Notes: a model not told the origin generated them from the sequence alone. Positions 17,197 through 26,560 are shown, counted from the first letter of the stretch. The stretch is DNA of 64,000 bases from Streptomyces thermolilacinus SPC6 (GCF_000478605.2 NZ_ASHX02000001.1:2023895-2087894), one strand, 5' to 3'. Numbers and translations are program-made.

Positions 17197-18420
17197 TTAC
17201 CCCGGCACCGGCCCCTCGACGCCGCCGCGGGCGACGACCCCGACGAGGGATTCCACCACGGCCGGGTGGTAGTCCCGGGCGGTCCCGAGGCGGAGGTGCT
17301 CCAGCGCCCGGAGGGCCCCCTGGGCGGTTTCCCCGGACAGGTCGTCGTACGCGTTGGCCGCCCGGACGATCCGCGCGGCGAGCGGCTGCTCCCGGTACGG
17401 GTCGGCCTGCCGCTCCACGACCACGGCGACGGCCGGGGGCACACCGGTCTGGCGGACGACGGCGCCGCCGAGCAGGGCGATACGGCGCTGCTCGGCGCCC
17501 GGCAGGAGCGCGGTGGCGCCCCCGGGGACCGGGTCCACCAGGGACAGCTGCCCGATGTCGTGCATGAGCGCCGCGTACTCCAGGACGGTCAGGTCCTCCC
17601 CCGTGAGGCCCAGGTCCCGCCCGACGGCCAGGCTGAGCGCGGCGACCCGGTGCGCGTGGCCCGGCGGGGTGTACCCGGCGACCTCGGTGGCCCTGGCCAG
17701 GGAGGCGATGGTCTGCCGGTAGGTGCGGCGGACGGCGGCGCAGCGGCGGAAGGCCAGTTGGGTGAGGAGCAGCGGTACGCACAGCACGGGCAGCGCCCAC
17801 AGCCCGGCGACGGTCACGGCGAGCGCCAGCACGACGCCGGACGCGCACACGGCGGAGCCGACGCCGGGCAGGTTCCGCAGCCCGTCGCGAAGGAGCGGCC
17901 CGTACGGTACGGGGGCGCCGCCCGGCTCCCGGAGGCGGGCGCGCCGGAGGAGGGCGGCCAGGGCGGCGTCGCACAGGGCGGTCAGGGCGAGGACGAGCAG
18001 CAGGGCGGCGACGTGCCGGGGGCCGGTCACGGCGTGGAGGGGGCGGGCGCAGACGGCGGCGAACGTGAGGGTGAGCACCCGGCGGGCGACGTGGTCCGGG
18101 TCGGGGCCCCGGCCGCGCGCGATGTGCGGGACGGCCCCGGCGAGCGCGCCCGCCACGACGACGGTGACGATCTGGCCGACGCCGTGGGCGCCGGGCAGGA
18201 GGGCGTAGGCGAGGGCCCCGGCGGCGCCGAGCGGCGCGGGTTCCCGCTCGGCGGGCGGCCCGGCGAGCCGGCGGGCGAGCACCCCGAGCGCGACGAGCAG
18301 GCCGAAGGCGAGGGCGTGACCGGGCCGGTGGACGCCGTCCGCGAGGGTGACGGCGACGCTCCCCGCGACGACCGCCCCGGCGCACGCCCGCACCCATGCC
18401 ACCGCTGTCGGCACGCTCAC
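17197..18420 (-). CDS. Membrane HD-domain protein, degenerate HD-GYP partner
   Basis: A 407-residue protein with about seven N-terminal membrane segments (residues 1-200) and a cytoplasmic HD domain. It keeps an HD pair in YAALMHDIGQLS and upstream His (GHAHRVAALSLAVG), but the HHExxDGxGYP motif is replaced by VVVERQADPYREQPLAARIV, so canonical cyclic-di-GMP hydrolysis is doubtful. GTG at 18420 overlaps the stop of the upstream HD-GYP gene (GTGA), so the two are translationally coupled. It may be a regulatory or structural partner of the active enzyme. Confidence 0.88.
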   Translation of the reverse strand: MSVPTAVAWVRACAGAVVAGSVAVTLADGVHRPGHALAFGLLVALGVLARRLAGPPAEREPAPLGAAGALAYALLPGAHGVGQIVTVVVAGALAGAVPHIARGRGPDPDHVARRVLTLTFAAVCARPLHAVTGPRHVAALLLVLALTALCDAALAALLRRARLREPGGAPVPYGPLLRDGLRNLPGVGSAVCASGVVLALAVTVAGLWALPVLCVPLLLTQLAFRRCAAVRRTYRQTIASLARATEVAGYTPPGHAHRVAALSLAVGRDLGLTGEDLTVLEYAALMHDIGQLSLVDPVPGGATALLPGAEQRRIALLGGAVVRQTGVPPAVAVVVERQADPYREQPLAARIVRAANAYDDLSGETAQGALRALEHLRLGTARDYHPAVVESLVGVVARGGVEGPVPG

Positions 18421-19982
18421 CGCTCCCGCGTCGGGGAGTGCCCGCGTACGGCGCCCGGCACGCGTACGGTGCCGGTCCCGCGTACGGTGCCGGTCCCGCG
18501 TACCGTGCCGGGCGCGGTCACGGCGGTGGAGCGGGGCGCGTCCGTCCGGTCGTCCGCGCCCCCGTTCGCGCCCCTGTACGCGCCGCTGTCCTCCAGGTCC
18601 GCCGGGTCCGCCGGGCAGAAGGGGCAGCCGACGTGCCCGCCCCGCCCGTGCGGGGGCCCGGGCGCCGGGGCGGGCGGGGGCGGGGGCGGGGGCAGCGGTT
18701 CGCCGGAGGTGGCGGACGTCTGCCAGCCGTGCCGGGTCAGCGCGGTGGCCAGCGCCTCGACCATCGCGGGGTCGAACTGGCTCCCGGCGCAGCGGGCCAG
18801 CTCCGCGAGGGCCGTGGGCACCGGCCGGGCGCGGCTGTACGAGCGGGTGGAGGTCATCGCGTCGAACGCGTCGGCCACCGCGACGACCCGCGCCAGCTCC
18901 GGGATCTCGGCGCCCTGGAGGCCGTAGGGGTAGCCCTTGCCGTCGAGGCGCTCGTGGTGGTGGAGGATCGCCGCGCGGGCCTCGCCGAGGAAGCCGATGC
19001 CGCGCACCATCTCGTGGCCGTACTCCGGGTGCAGTTCGACGGTCCGCCGCTCCTCGGGGGTGAGCGGCCCGTCCTTGCGGAGCACCCGGGTGGGGACGCC
19101 GATCTTGCCCACGTCGTGGAGGGTGCCGGCGAAGCGGAGGACCTCCAGCCGGTCGTCGTCCATGCCGAGTTCCCGGCCGATCATGACAGAGGCGCGGCCG
19201 ACGCGTTCGCTGTGCCCGCGCGTGTACGTGTCCTTGAGGTCCACGGCCTGGACGAGCGCCCGGATCGTCGCCCGGTGCGCGGCGCGCTCGCGGTGGTACT
19301 GGGCGAACACCCAGCAGGTGACGTACATCGGCAGCAGCGCGAGGAGGGCGGCGGGCCGTCCGTACGGGCTGCGCCACAGCACCGCGGCCATCAGCCCGAC
19401 GAGCCCGTGCACGGCGTGCGCGGCAAGCGACCGGCCGAGCAGGCCGCGCCAGGCGGTGCGCGGCGGCACCCGCTCGGCGGTGGCGAGGACCCCGCCGTCG
19501 AGGGCGGTGAGGACGCCGCAGTACGCCAGGACGGCCGCGCCCGCGGGCAGCAGCGCGTACGGCAGGTCGGGCGCCGGGCCCACGGCGGCCGGCCCGTCGA
19601 GGAGCGCGGCGGCATGGGCGGCGGCCCACACGGCCAGGGCGAGCTGCCCGGCCCGCCACACGCGCCGGGGCGCGGCGGGGACCCGGTCGCCGACCTGCGA
19701 GAGCAGCGCGCCGGGCACGGCGGTGAGCGCGGCGGCGGCAGGCGGCAGCAGCAGCGCGGCGGCGAGGAGGACGGGGAAGGAGCATCCGGCGGGGGCGCCG
19801 CCGGATCCGGCGATGATCCTGCTGCCGGCCGGGCACTCGCACAGCGCGTACAGCCCGGCCAGGAGCGCCACGGTGCCCCACGGGGTCGCGGCCGCGGGGC
19901 CCAGCGCGGGGAGGGCGCACGCGGCGGCGCCCAGCGCGGCGCAGGCGATGTACGCGCGCGCCGCTCCCGGAATGCCCGCCAC
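18417..19982 (-). CDS. Membrane HD-GYP phosphodiesterase
   Basis: A 521-residue protein: about seven hydrophobic helices (1-225), then a full HD-GYP domain predicted to hydrolyse cyclic di-GMP. Visible catalytic motifs: GHSERV (256-261), HDVGKIG (289-295), HPEYG (318-322), HHERLDGKGYP (342-352) and DAFDAMTSTRSY. The C-terminal ~100 residues are proline-rich then repeat-rich, encoded partly by an 18-base tandem repeat at 18445-18516. Upstream gene of a coupled pair with the degenerate HD protein. Located directly downstream (same strand) of sigR-rsrA. ATG at 19982 is uncertain; no strong ribosome binding site seen. Confidence 0.92.
   Translation of the reverse strand: MAGIPGAARAYIACAALGAAACALPALGPAAATPWGTVALLAGLYALCECPAGSRIIAGSGGAPAGCSFPVLLAAALLLPPAAAALTAVPGALLSQVGDRVPAAPRRVWRAGQLALAVWAAAHAAALLDGPAAVGPAPDLPYALLPAGAAVLAYCGVLTALDGGVLATAERVPPRTAWRGLLGRSLAAHAVHGLVGLMAAVLWRSPYGRPAALLALLPMYVTCWVFAQYHRERAAHRATIRALVQAVDLKDTYTRGHSERVGRASVMIGRELGMDDDRLEVLRFAGTLHDVGKIGVPTRVLRKDGPLTPEERRTVELHPEYGHEMVRGIGFLGEARAAILHHHERLDGKGYPYGLQGAEIPELARVVAVADAFDAMTSTRSYSRARPVPTALAELARCAGSQFDPAMVEALATALTRHGWQTSATSGEPLPPPPPPPAPAPGPPHGRGGHVGCPFCPADPADLEDSGAYRGANGGADDRTDAPRSTAVTAPGTVRGTGTVRGTGTVRVPGAVRGHSPTRER
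18445..18516. repeat. Four 18-base tandem repeats at the end of the HD-GYP gene
   Basis: Units at 18445, 18463, 18481 and 18499; the second and third are identical (CGTACGGTGCCGGTCCCG), the outer two diverged. They encode TVRGTG-type hexapeptides in the disordered C-terminus. Confidence 0.9.
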
Positions 19983-20109
19983 GACCCCGCCGCCTTCCGT
20001 TCGCCTCCCGTTCGCCCGACCGAGCGCCTGTCCGGCAGGCTAACGAGCGGGTGCGCCGGGGGCGGCGGGACGGAACCGATTAGCACCTTCGGGTGAAAAC
20101 AGACGCGAA

Positions 20110-20149
20110 ACGGGGCGCTGCCGCGGTGTGTCCCGCGACGGCGCCCCGT
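20110..20149. terminator. Terminator after rsrA
   Basis: ACGGGGCGC (20110-20118) pairs with GCGCCCCGT (20141-20149), with an inner CCGCGG/CCGCG pairing. It lies downstream of the leftward rsrA stop. Confidence 0.65.
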
Positions 20150-20193
20150 CCTTTCGTCATGTGCGCGCGGGTACGCGCGCGTGCCTTGTGCTG

Positions 20194-20493
20194 TTACTCC
20201 TGGGCGGTGGCCGGGACGTCCGGGCCGGGGACGGCCTCCCCGGCGCGGATCATCTCGATCCGCCCCATGACCTTCGCACGCAGGTCGCTCGGTACGTCGT
20301 CATGCCCGCAGCACCGCTTGACGAGCTTCTTCACGGCCTGTTCGAGCCCGTACTTCTCCAGGCAGGGCGAGCACTCCTCGAAGTGCGTCTCGAACTTGGT
20401 GCAGTCACTGTCGGGCATCTCGCGGTCGAGGAACTCGTAGAGGTGGTCCAGGACCTCCGAGCAGTCCGTCTCGTGCGGCTCTCCGCAGCTCAT
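20194..20493 (-). CDS. rsrA: Zinc-containing, redox-sensitive anti-sigma factor RsrA
   Basis: A 99-residue ZAS-family anti-sigma factor that holds sigma-R inactive until thiol oxidation. The zinc site is visible as Cys11, His37, Cys41 and Cys44 (HFEECSPC), with additional Cys3, Cys31 and a CC pair at 61-62, matching the S. coelicolor protein. Oxidation is known to form a Cys11-Cys44 disulphide and expel zinc. ATG overlaps the sigR stop in an ATGA junction, giving coupled stoichiometric synthesis. Transcribed from the sigR promoters. Confidence 0.97.
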   Translation of the reverse strand: MSCGEPHETDCSEVLDHLYEFLDREMPDSDCTKFETHFEECSPCLEKYGLEQAVKKLVKRCCGHDDVPSDLRAKVMGRIEMIRAGEAVPGPDVPATAQE

Positions 20494-21332
20494 GAGCCCG
20501 AGCCTTTCCGATCGTTCGTGGACTCTCCGGCGCCCGCGGGAACCAGCCCGCGTTCGCGGGCGTAGTCCTCGAGCATGCCGCGCAGCTGGCGGCGCCCACG
20601 GTGGAGTCGCGACATCACCGTGCCGATGGGTGTACCCATGATGTCCGCGATCTCCTTGTAGGCAAACCCCTCGACATCGGCCAGATAGACGGCGATGCGG
20701 AACTCCTCCGGGATCGCCTGGAGGGCGGCCTTCACATCGGAGTCCGGAAGGTGGTCCAGCGCCTGGGACTCGGCCGACCGCAGACCGGTGGACATGTGCG
20801 ACTCGGCGCGGGCGAGCTGCCAGTCCTCGATCTCCTCGGCCGCGCTGCGCTGGGGCTCGCGCTGCTTCTTGCGGTACGAGTTGATGAAGGTGTTGGTGAG
20901 GATGCGGTACAGCCACGCCTTCAGGTTGGTGCCCTCGCGGAACTGGTGGAACGAGCCGTACGCCTTGGCGAACGTCTCCTGCACCAGGTCCTCGGCGTCC
21001 GCCGGGTTGCGCGTCATGCGCAGGGCGGCCGAGTACATCTGGTCGAGGTAGCCGAGGGCGTCCCGTTCGAAGCGCGCGTTGCGCTCGGCGGTCGTCTCCT
21101 CGGGGCCTTCGCCGGCCCCCCTGTCGGTCCCAGTGACCGGACCCACCTCCTCCAGCGCCGCGGCGAGACCGAGTGCGGACCCGCTCGAATCGGAGAATAG
21201 TCGACCGTCCGCCGACCTTCCCCTTCGATTCCTGTCGCCCGTCGCCCGCCCGGAGCCGGTCGTGGGCCCGGACAGCACCGTCCAGTCCAGCTCAGTGGCG
21301 CGCGACCGGTTGGGGCAGATGGTCGAACCCAT
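20490..21332 (-). CDS. sigR: Thiol-oxidative stress ECF sigma factor SigR (long isoform start)
   Basis: ECF sigma factor directing the response to disulphide stress. Region 2 is seen in [20 protein letters not shown] and region 4 in [20 protein letters not shown]. Two starts are likely. GTG at 21146 after GGAGGAG gives the stable sigma-R form (218 residues). ATG at 21332, preceded by GGAGAGGGAG, adds 62 residues and corresponds to the unstable sigma-R' isoform known in S. coelicolor, made from the stress-induced promoter. I give the longer coordinates. Stop overlaps rsrA. Confidence 0.95.
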   Translation of the reverse strand: MGSTICPNRSRATELDWTVLSGPTTGSGRATGDRNRRGRSADGRLFSDSSGSALGLAAALEEVGPVTGTDRGAGEGPEETTAERNARFERDALGYLDQMYSAALRMTRNPADAEDLVQETFAKAYGSFHQFREGTNLKAWLYRILTNTFINSYRKKQREPQRSAAEEIEDWQLARAESHMSTGLRSAESQALDHLPDSDVKAALQAIPEEFRIAVYLADVEGFAYKEIADIMGTPIGTVMSRLHRGRRQLRGMLEDYARERGLVPAGAGESTNDRKGSGS

Positions 21333-21381
21333 GCGACGGACTCCCTCTCCTGGCCTGATGTCGTTCACCGACGGTCAGCAC

Positions 21382-21408
21382 AACAGCGGGGCCCGGTCCC
21401 CCATTCCC
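21382..21408 (-). promoter_or_regulatory. Sigma-R-dependent promoter of sigR (p2)
   Basis: On the minus strand GGGAAT (21403-21408) and GTT (21382-21384) are separated by exactly 18 bases, a perfect match to the sigma-R consensus GGAAT-N18-GTT. It lies about 50 bases upstream of the long-isoform start, so induction yields the extended protein and autoregulation. Confidence 0.92.
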
Positions 21409-21457
21409 GGTGCGGGCTCCCGGTCCGGTTTCCCGGTCGTACGGGAGTCCGGCGCCG

Positions 21458-22111
21458 TTACGCCGAAAGGCTCGCGAGCCATTCCGCGACGCCCTCGGTG
21501 ACGGTCCTCAGGGCGTCCTCCTGGGTGGTGGAGGCCCGCTTGGGCACGGCGAAGGAGTGGTCGGCGAACGGCACCTCCACCACCCGGTGGGCGCCGCGCG
21601 GGAACTCGGCGGGCTTCCCGAACGCGTCGTTGCCGCCCTGGACGACGAGCGTGGGCAGGCCGCCGCCCAGCAGTTCGTCGGCGCGGGACTTCTCGGGCCT
21701 GCCCGGCGGGTGCAGCGGGAACGCCAGGGCGAGCACCGCGTGCGCCTCCAGGTCGCGGGCGGTGCGGCAGGCGACGCGGGCCCCGGCGCTGCGGCCTCCG
21801 GCGACCACGGGCAGGCCGGGCGCGCGCAGGGCGGGCCACAGGTCGCGCCAGGCGGCGTCGAGGGTCTTCGGGGCGGGCGCCAGCTTCTTCCCGGCGACCC
21901 GCCAGGGCTGTTCGACGAGGGCGACGGTGGCCGCGGCGGCGTCCGGCAGGTGCGCGGCGAGGGCCTGGAGGTCGCGGGCCTCGACGCCGCCCCCGGCGCC
22001 ATGGCCGAGGGCGACGGTGAACCGGGCGGCGGGCCCGGCGTCGTACCAGGTGATCCGGGCGTCGCCGGAGCCGGTGGGGATGGTCTCGGTCTTGGTCACG
22101 CGCTTGGTCAC
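21458..22111 (-). CDS. Alpha/beta-hydrolase of the KANL3/Tex30 (dienelactone hydrolase-like) type
   Basis: A 217-residue single-domain hydrolase. The oxyanion region GHGAGGG, the nucleophile elbow GGRSAGAR, the acid in QGGNDAFG and the catalytic His in FADHSFAVP appear in the expected order. The substrate is unknown. I chose GTG at 22111; the next upstream start gives an arginine-rich extension without conservation. No clear ribosome binding site. It stands beside the SRAP gene on the same strand with about 50 bases between them, so an operon is possible. Confidence 0.88.
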   Translation of the reverse strand: MTKRVTKTETIPTGSGDARITWYDAGPAARFTVALGHGAGGGVEARDLQALAAHLPDAAAATVALVEQPWRVAGKKLAPAPKTLDAAWRDLWPALRAPGLPVVAGGRSAGARVACRTARDLEAHAVLALAFPLHPPGRPEKSRADELLGGGLPTLVVQGGNDAFGKPAEFPRGAHRVVEVPFADHSFAVPKRASTTQEDALRTVTEGVAEWLASLSA

Positions 22112-22163
22112 GGGGCCATCCTCGCGCGCGGGCCGTCGCTGCGCGCGCACGGCGGCCGGGCAC

Positions 22164-22979
22164 TCAGAAGAGGGTGCTCTCCTCCGGGGCTTCCAGCTCC
22201 GTGAGCAGCTCGGGCCCGTTGTTGCGGACGTTGCTGACGGCGGTGGAGACCGGGTACGCGCGCATGAGGCCGCCGGGCGGCGGGGCGAGGAGGGCGCGCA
22301 GCTCGTCCACGTCGGTGCGGGCCGGGTCGAGCCAGGCGTCCCAGCGGTCCTCGGTGAGCATCAGCGGCATCCGGGGGTGGATGTCGGCCAGCGAGCCGGG
22401 GCCTTCGGCGGGGGCGACACCGAGGGGCTCGCGCTCGGCCCCGGTGGTGATCACCGAGCAGGTGGCCCACCATGCGGCGGGGTGGTCCGGCGGCAGCGTC
22501 GGGTCGCGCCAGAACTCGTACAGCCCGGCCATCGCGAAGACGGAGCCGTCGGCGGGGGTGACGAAGTACGGCTGCTTGCGGGGCCGCTTCTTCTTGCCCT
22601 CGACCTCCAGGCGCCGCTCGTCGTCGCCGGTGACCCACTCGTAGTAGCCGTCGGCGGGGAGGATGCAGCGGCGGGAGGCGAAGGCCCGGCGGAAGGCGGG
22701 CTTCTCGTGGACGGTCTCGGCCCGCGCGTTGATCATCCGCGCTGCGCCCTCGGGGGTCTTCGCCCAGGACGGCACGAGTCCCCACTTCAGGGCGCGCAGC
22801 TGGCGAACCGGGCGGGGCGCGGCGGCGTCCTTCAAGGGACGGTCGAGTACCGCGTACACCTCTTTGGTCGGGGCGATGTTCCAGTCGGGCTCCAGAGTCT
22901 CCTCTGGCTCCCACTTCTCTATGCCGAAGATCCCGGCGAGGTCCTCGGGCTTTCGACTGGCCGCGTAACGTCCGCACAT
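22164..22979 (-). CDS. SRAP-family abasic-site protein (YedK/HMCES-like)
   Basis: A 271-residue SOS-response-associated protein that forms a covalent thiazolidine link to abasic sites in single-stranded DNA. The catalytic Cys2 follows the initiator Met in MCGRY, so the start at 22979 is certain. Other signatures are NIAPTKEVYAV, WGLVPSW, INARAETV, CILPADGYYEW and HPRMPLML (with the conserved catalytic His). Compared with E. coli YedK it carries a basic insertion (EGKKKRPRKQP). Divergent from the M50-like gene, sharing a 49-base promoter gap. Confidence 0.96.
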   Translation of the reverse strand: MCGRYAASRKPEDLAGIFGIEKWEPEETLEPDWNIAPTKEVYAVLDRPLKDAAAPRPVRQLRALKWGLVPSWAKTPEGAARMINARAETVHEKPAFRRAFASRRCILPADGYYEWVTGDDERRLEVEGKKKRPRKQPYFVTPADGSVFAMAGLYEFWRDPTLPPDHPAAWWATCSVITTGAEREPLGVAPAEGPGSLADIHPRMPLMLTEDRWDAWLDPARTDVDELRALLAPPPGGLMRAYPVSTAVSNVRNNGPELLTELEAPEESTLF

Positions 22980-23028
22980 ACTGCCCACCCTGCCATGTCC
23001 CCGAGTCGTACCAGGAGCCGTTCGCGAG

Positions 23029-23733
23029 ATGGCCACCACGAAGATCCTCAACGATGTCCTGGGCACCCAGCCCGCGCCCGAGCTGTGGCTGGTGGTCGTG
23101 ACCGCAGTGGCGGCGCTGCTGGTGACGGTGCCGGGGGCCCTGTGGCGGACGGCGCGGAACGCGGTGACCATCGCCCACGAGGGCGGCCACGGCCTGGTGG
23201 CGCTGCTGACCGGGCGGCGCCTCGAGGCTATCCGGCTGCACTCGGACACGAGCGGGCTGACCGTCAGCCGGGGCAGGCCGGCCGGGCTCGGCATGATCCT
23301 GACGGCCGCCGCCGGCTACACGGCGCCCTCGCTGCTGGGCCTGGGCGGGGCGTGGCTGCTGGCGGCGGACCGGATCACGCTGCTGCTGTGGGTGGCGACG
23401 GCACTGCTGATCGCGATGCTGCTGATGGTCCGCAACGCGTACGGGGTGCTGACGGTCCTGGTCACGGGCGGGGCGTTCCTGCTCGTGTCGTGGCTGACGG
23501 AGCCGGAGGTGCAGGCGGCGTTCGCGTACGCGGCGGTGTGGTTCCTGCTGCTGGGCGGGGTGCGGCCGGTGTTCGAGCTCCAGGCGAAGCGGCGGCGCGG
23601 GGAGGCGGCGGACTCCGACGCGGACCAGCTGGCCCGGCTGACGCACGCCCCGGCGGCCGTGTGGGTGTTCCTCTTCCACGCCGTGTCGCTGTCCTCGCTG
23701 ATCGGCGGGGGCCGCTGGCTGCTCGGTCTGTGA
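23029..23733 (+). CDS. M50B-type membrane metallopeptidase-like protein
   Basis: A 234-residue membrane protein with about six hydrophobic helices. The zinc motif HEGGH (HExxH) lies just after the first helix in NAVTIAHEGGHGLVALLTGR, as in site-2-protease-like M50B enzymes. It lacks a PDZ domain. Function and substrates unknown; a role in intramembrane proteolysis is possible but unproved. The gap of only 27 bases to aroA allows co-transcription. Confidence 0.85.
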   Translation: MATTKILNDVLGTQPAPELWLVVVTAVAALLVTVPGALWRTARNAVTIAHEGGHGLVALLTGRRLEAIRLHSDTSGLTVSRGRPAGLGMILTAAAGYTAPSLLGLGGAWLLAADRITLLLWVATALLIAMLLMVRNAYGVLTVLVTGGAFLLVSWLTEPEVQAAFAYAAVWFLLLGGVRPVFELQAKRRRGEAADSDADQLARLTHAPAAVWVFLFHAVSLSSLIGGGRWLLGL

Positions 23734-23760
23734 CCTGCCCGGCCCACTAAAGTGAAGGGC

Positions 23761-25107
23761 ATGACCGATACCCCCGCGCACCTTGACCTCTGGCCCGCCC
23801 CGTACGCGAGCGGCGCGGTCGACGCGACCGTTTCCGTGCCCGGTTCCAAGTCGGTCACGAACCGCGCCCTGGTACTGGCCGCCCTCGCCTCCGAGCCGGG
23901 CTGGCTGCGCCGCCCGCTGAGGTCGCGGGACACGCTGCTGATGGCGGAGGCGCTGCGCGCGCTGGGCGTCGGCATCGAGGAGACCGTGTCGTCCAGCTCG
24001 ACCGCGGCGGGCGCCCCGGACGGGCGCGGCGAGGCGTGGCGGGTCATCCCGGCGGGGCTGCACGGTCCGGCGTCGGTGGACGTGGGCAACGCGGGCACGG
24101 TCATGCGTTTCCTGCCCCCGGTGGCGACGCTGGCGGACGGCCCGGTCCACTTCGACGGCGACGCCCGATCGTACGAGCGTCCGCTGCACGGCGTGATCGA
24201 CGCGCTGCGCGTGCTGGGCGCCCGGATCGACGACGAAGGGCGGGGCGCGCTGCCGATGACGGTGCGCGGCGGGGGCGCCCTGGACGGCGGCAAGGTGGAC
24301 ATCGACGCCTCGTCGTCGTCGCAGTTCGTCAGCGCGCTGCTGCTGTCGGCGCCGCGCTTCAACCAGGGCGTGGAGGTACGGCACACGGGGCCCCGGCTGC
24401 CGTCGATGCCGCACATCCGGATGACCGTGGACATGCTGCGCGCGGTGGGCGCGCAGGTGGACGAGCCGGAGACGGGCGGCGAGCCCAACGTGTGGCGGGT
24501 GTCCCCGTCGGCGCTGCTCGGCCGTGACCTGGTGATCGAGCCCGACCTGTCGAACGCGCAGCCGTTCCTGGCGGCGGCGCTGGTGACGGGCGGCCGCGTC
24601 ACGATCCCCGACTGGCCCGCGCGGACGACGCAGCCGGGCGACGCGCTGCGGGAGATCTTCACCGAGATGGGTGGTTCCTGCGAGCTGACGGACGCCGGTC
24701 TCACGTTCACCGGTTCGGGTCGGATCCACGGCATCGATGTGGACCTCGGCGAGGTGGGCGAGCTGACCCCCGGCATCGCGGCCGTCGCGGCGCTCGCGGA
24801 CTCCCCCTCGACGCTGCGCGGGGTGGCGCATCTGCGCCTCCACGAGACCGACCGGCTGGCGGCGCTCACCAAGGAGATCAACGGTCTGGGCGGCGATGTG
24901 ACGGAGACCGAGGACGGTCTCCACATCCGCCCCCGCCCGCTGCGCGGCGGGATCTTCCACACGTACGACGACCACCGGATGGCGACGGCGGGCGCGCTGC
25001 TCGGCCTCGCCGTCGAGGGCGTCCGCGTCGAGAACGTGGCGACGACCGCCAAGACCCTGCCCGACTTCCCCCAGATGTGGACCGAAATGCTCGCGATCGA
25101 GGCCTGA
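23761..25107 (+). CDS. aroA: 3-phosphoshikimate 1-carboxyvinyltransferase (EPSP synthase)
   Basis: Shikimate-pathway enzyme joining shikimate-3-phosphate and phosphoenolpyruvate; 448 residues. Signatures: [17 protein letters not shown] (substrate-binding Lys/Ser near residue 29), [14 protein letters not shown], and [14 protein letters not shown]. Start is ATG at 23761 after GTGAAGGGC. The rsgA start follows after five bases, so the two genes are tightly coupled. The sequence keeps the canonical GNAGT; glyphosate response cannot be judged from it. Confidence 0.97.
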   Translation: MTDTPAHLDLWPAPYASGAVDATVSVPGSKSVTNRALVLAALASEPGWLRRPLRSRDTLLMAEALRALGVGIEETVSSSSTAAGAPDGRGEAWRVIPAGLHGPASVDVGNAGTVMRFLPPVATLADGPVHFDGDARSYERPLHGVIDALRVLGARIDDEGRGALPMTVRGGGALDGGKVDIDASSSSQFVSALLLSAPRFNQGVEVRHTGPRLPSMPHIRMTVDMLRAVGAQVDEPETGGEPNVWRVSPSALLGRDLVIEPDLSNAQPFLAAALVTGGRVTIPDWPARTTQPGDALREIFTEMGGSCELTDAGLTFTGSGRIHGIDVDLGEVGELTPGIAAVAALADSPSTLRGVAHLRLHETDRLAALTKEINGLGGDVTETEDGLHIRPRPLRGGIFHTYDDHRMATAGALLGLAVEGVRVENVATTAKTLPDFPQMWTEMLAIEA

Positions 25108-25112
25108 ACGAC

Positions 25113-26126
25113 ATGCGCCGCTACGGCAAGAACGCCGACGAGGACGACGTACGCGTCCGTCCCAACCGCAAGGGGAACCGCCCCCGCACCAGCATCCGCC
25201 CCAAGCACGAGGACGCCGCGGAGGGCATGGTCCTCACCGTGGACCGCGGCCGGATCACCTGCCTCGTCGAGGACCGCACGGTCATGGCGATGAAGGCCAG
25301 GGAGCTGGGCCGCAAGGCGGCGGTGGTCGGCGACCGGGTGTCCCTCGTCGGCGACCTGTCGGGGAACAAGGACACGCTGGCCCGGATCGTGCGGATCGGT
25401 GAGCGGGCGTCGGTGCTGCGGCGCACGGCCGACGACGACGACCCGTACGAGCGGGTGGTGGTGGCCAACGCCGACCAGCTGGCCATCGTGACGGCCCTCG
25501 CGGACCCCGAGCCCCGGCCGCGCCTGATCGACCGGTGCCTGGTCGCGGCGTTCGACGGCGGCCTCGAACCGCTGCTGGTGCTGACCAAGTCGGACCTGGC
25601 GCCGCCCGAGAAGGTGCTGGCGCTGTACGGCGCGCTGGACATCCCGTACGTGGTGACCAACCGTGACGAGCTGTACGACGGGGGCGCGGCCGACCGGGTA
25701 CGGGAGTACCTGGCGGGCCGGACGACGGCGTTCGTGGGGCACTCGGGCGTGGGCAAGACGACGCTGGTCAACGCCCTGGTGCCGGAGGAGCGGCGGCGTT
25801 CGACGGGCCTTGTGAACGCGGTGACGGGGCGCGGGCGGCACACGACGACATCGGCGCTGGCGCTGCCGCTGGCGGGCGCGGGGGGAGGCTGGGTGATCGA
25901 CACGCCGGGCGTGCGGTCGTTCGGGCTGAACCACGTGGACCCGTCCCGGGTGATCCACGCGTTCCCCGACCTGGAGCCGGGCACGGAGGGCTGTCCGCGC
26001 GCGTGCAGCCACGACGAGCCGGACTGCGCGCTGGACACATGGGTCGAGGAGGGGCACGCGGACAAGGCGCGGCTCTACTCGCTGCGGCGGCTGCTGGCCA
26101 CGCGGGAGCGACGCGAGGGAGACTGA
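25113..26126 (+). CDS. rsgA: Ribosome small-subunit-dependent GTPase A
   Basis: Circularly permuted GTPase that checks late 30S subunit maturation. Order of motifs shows the permutation: G4 as LTKSD, then the P-loop [10 protein letters not shown], then G3 as DTPGVRSFG. An OB-fold precedes ([20 protein letters not shown]) and a C-terminal zinc knuckle follows ([12 protein letters not shown]). The product is 337 residues; ATG at 25113 is five bases after the aroA stop. Coupling with aroA is common in actinobacteria. Confidence 0.96.
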   Translation: MRRYGKNADEDDVRVRPNRKGNRPRTSIRPKHEDAAEGMVLTVDRGRITCLVEDRTVMAMKARELGRKAAVVGDRVSLVGDLSGNKDTLARIVRIGERASVLRRTADDDDPYERVVVANADQLAIVTALADPEPRPRLIDRCLVAAFDGGLEPLLVLTKSDLAPPEKVLALYGALDIPYVVTNRDELYDGGAADRVREYLAGRTTAFVGHSGVGKTTLVNALVPEERRRSTGLVNAVTGRGRHTTTSALALPLAGAGGGWVIDTPGVRSFGLNHVDPSRVIHAFPDLEPGTEGCPRACSHDEPDCALDTWVEEGHADKARLYSLRRLLATRERREGD

Positions 26127-26171
26127 TAAGTCCGATTTGACCGGGCTTGAGGCTGGTGCGGGCATAATGCA

Positions 26172-26223
26172 CCGGACGCGGCGCGCAGGGGCGGCCCGGT
26201 CACCTGCCGGTGGCGATGGCGTG
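26172..26223 (+). ncRNA. Guanidine-III (ykkC-III)-like leader of the SMR gene, partial match
   Basis: The leader contains CCGGACGCGGCGCGC followed by CCCGGTCA, which from memory closely follows the guanidine-III consensus CCGGACGAGGUGCGC...CCCGGUCA. The conserved 3' part (GGACRAGA then GGCGC) is not clean: GGTGGCGATGGCGT is the nearest segment. It sits directly before the start of an SMR transporter of the guanidinium-exporter type, the expected gene for this riboswitch class. Confidence 0.35.
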
Positions 26224-26236
26224 GGAGGCACGGACG

Positions 26237-26560
26237 ATGGCGTGGCTGTTGGTGGTGGTCGCCGGCCTTCTGGAGACGGGCTTCGCGGTCTGTCTGAAGC
26301 TGTCGCACGGCTTCACGCGGCTGTGGCCGACGGTGGCTTTCGCGGCGTTCGCGCTGGGCAGCTTCGGGCTGCTGACCCTGTCGCTGCGGAAGCTGGACAT
26401 CGGCCCCGCGTACGCGGTGTGGACCGGGATCGGCGCGGCGGGCACGGCGATCTACGGAATGGTGTTCCTCGGGGACCTGGTCTCCACGCTGAAGATCGTC
26501 TCGATCACGCTGGTGATCGTGGGCGTGATCGGGCTCCAGCTTTCCGGCTCCTCGCACTGA
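26237..26560 (+). CDS. SMR-family transporter, guanidinium exporter (Gdx/SugE) type
   Basis: A 107-residue four-helix transporter. The essential Glu13 is in [20 protein letters not shown], and [12 protein letters not shown] in helix 3 is the form typical of SugE/Gdx guanidinium exporters rather than Qac multidrug pumps. ATG at 26237 has GGAGG seven bases upstream. SMR proteins work as antiparallel homodimers in the membrane. The preceding leader resembles a guanidine-III riboswitch, which would fit the predicted substrate. Confidence 0.92.
   Translation: MAWLLVVVAGLLETGFAVCLKLSHGFTRLWPTVAFAAFALGSFGLLTLSLRKLDIGPAYAVWTGIGAAGTAIYGMVFLGDLVSTLKIVSITLVIVGVIGLQLSGSSH

Noticed and set aside
15502..18927. 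Plus-strand open frame of 1141 codons opposite def, the TPR gene and the HD gene
   Set aside because: Antisense shadow; the minus-strand frames carry complete conserved motifs.
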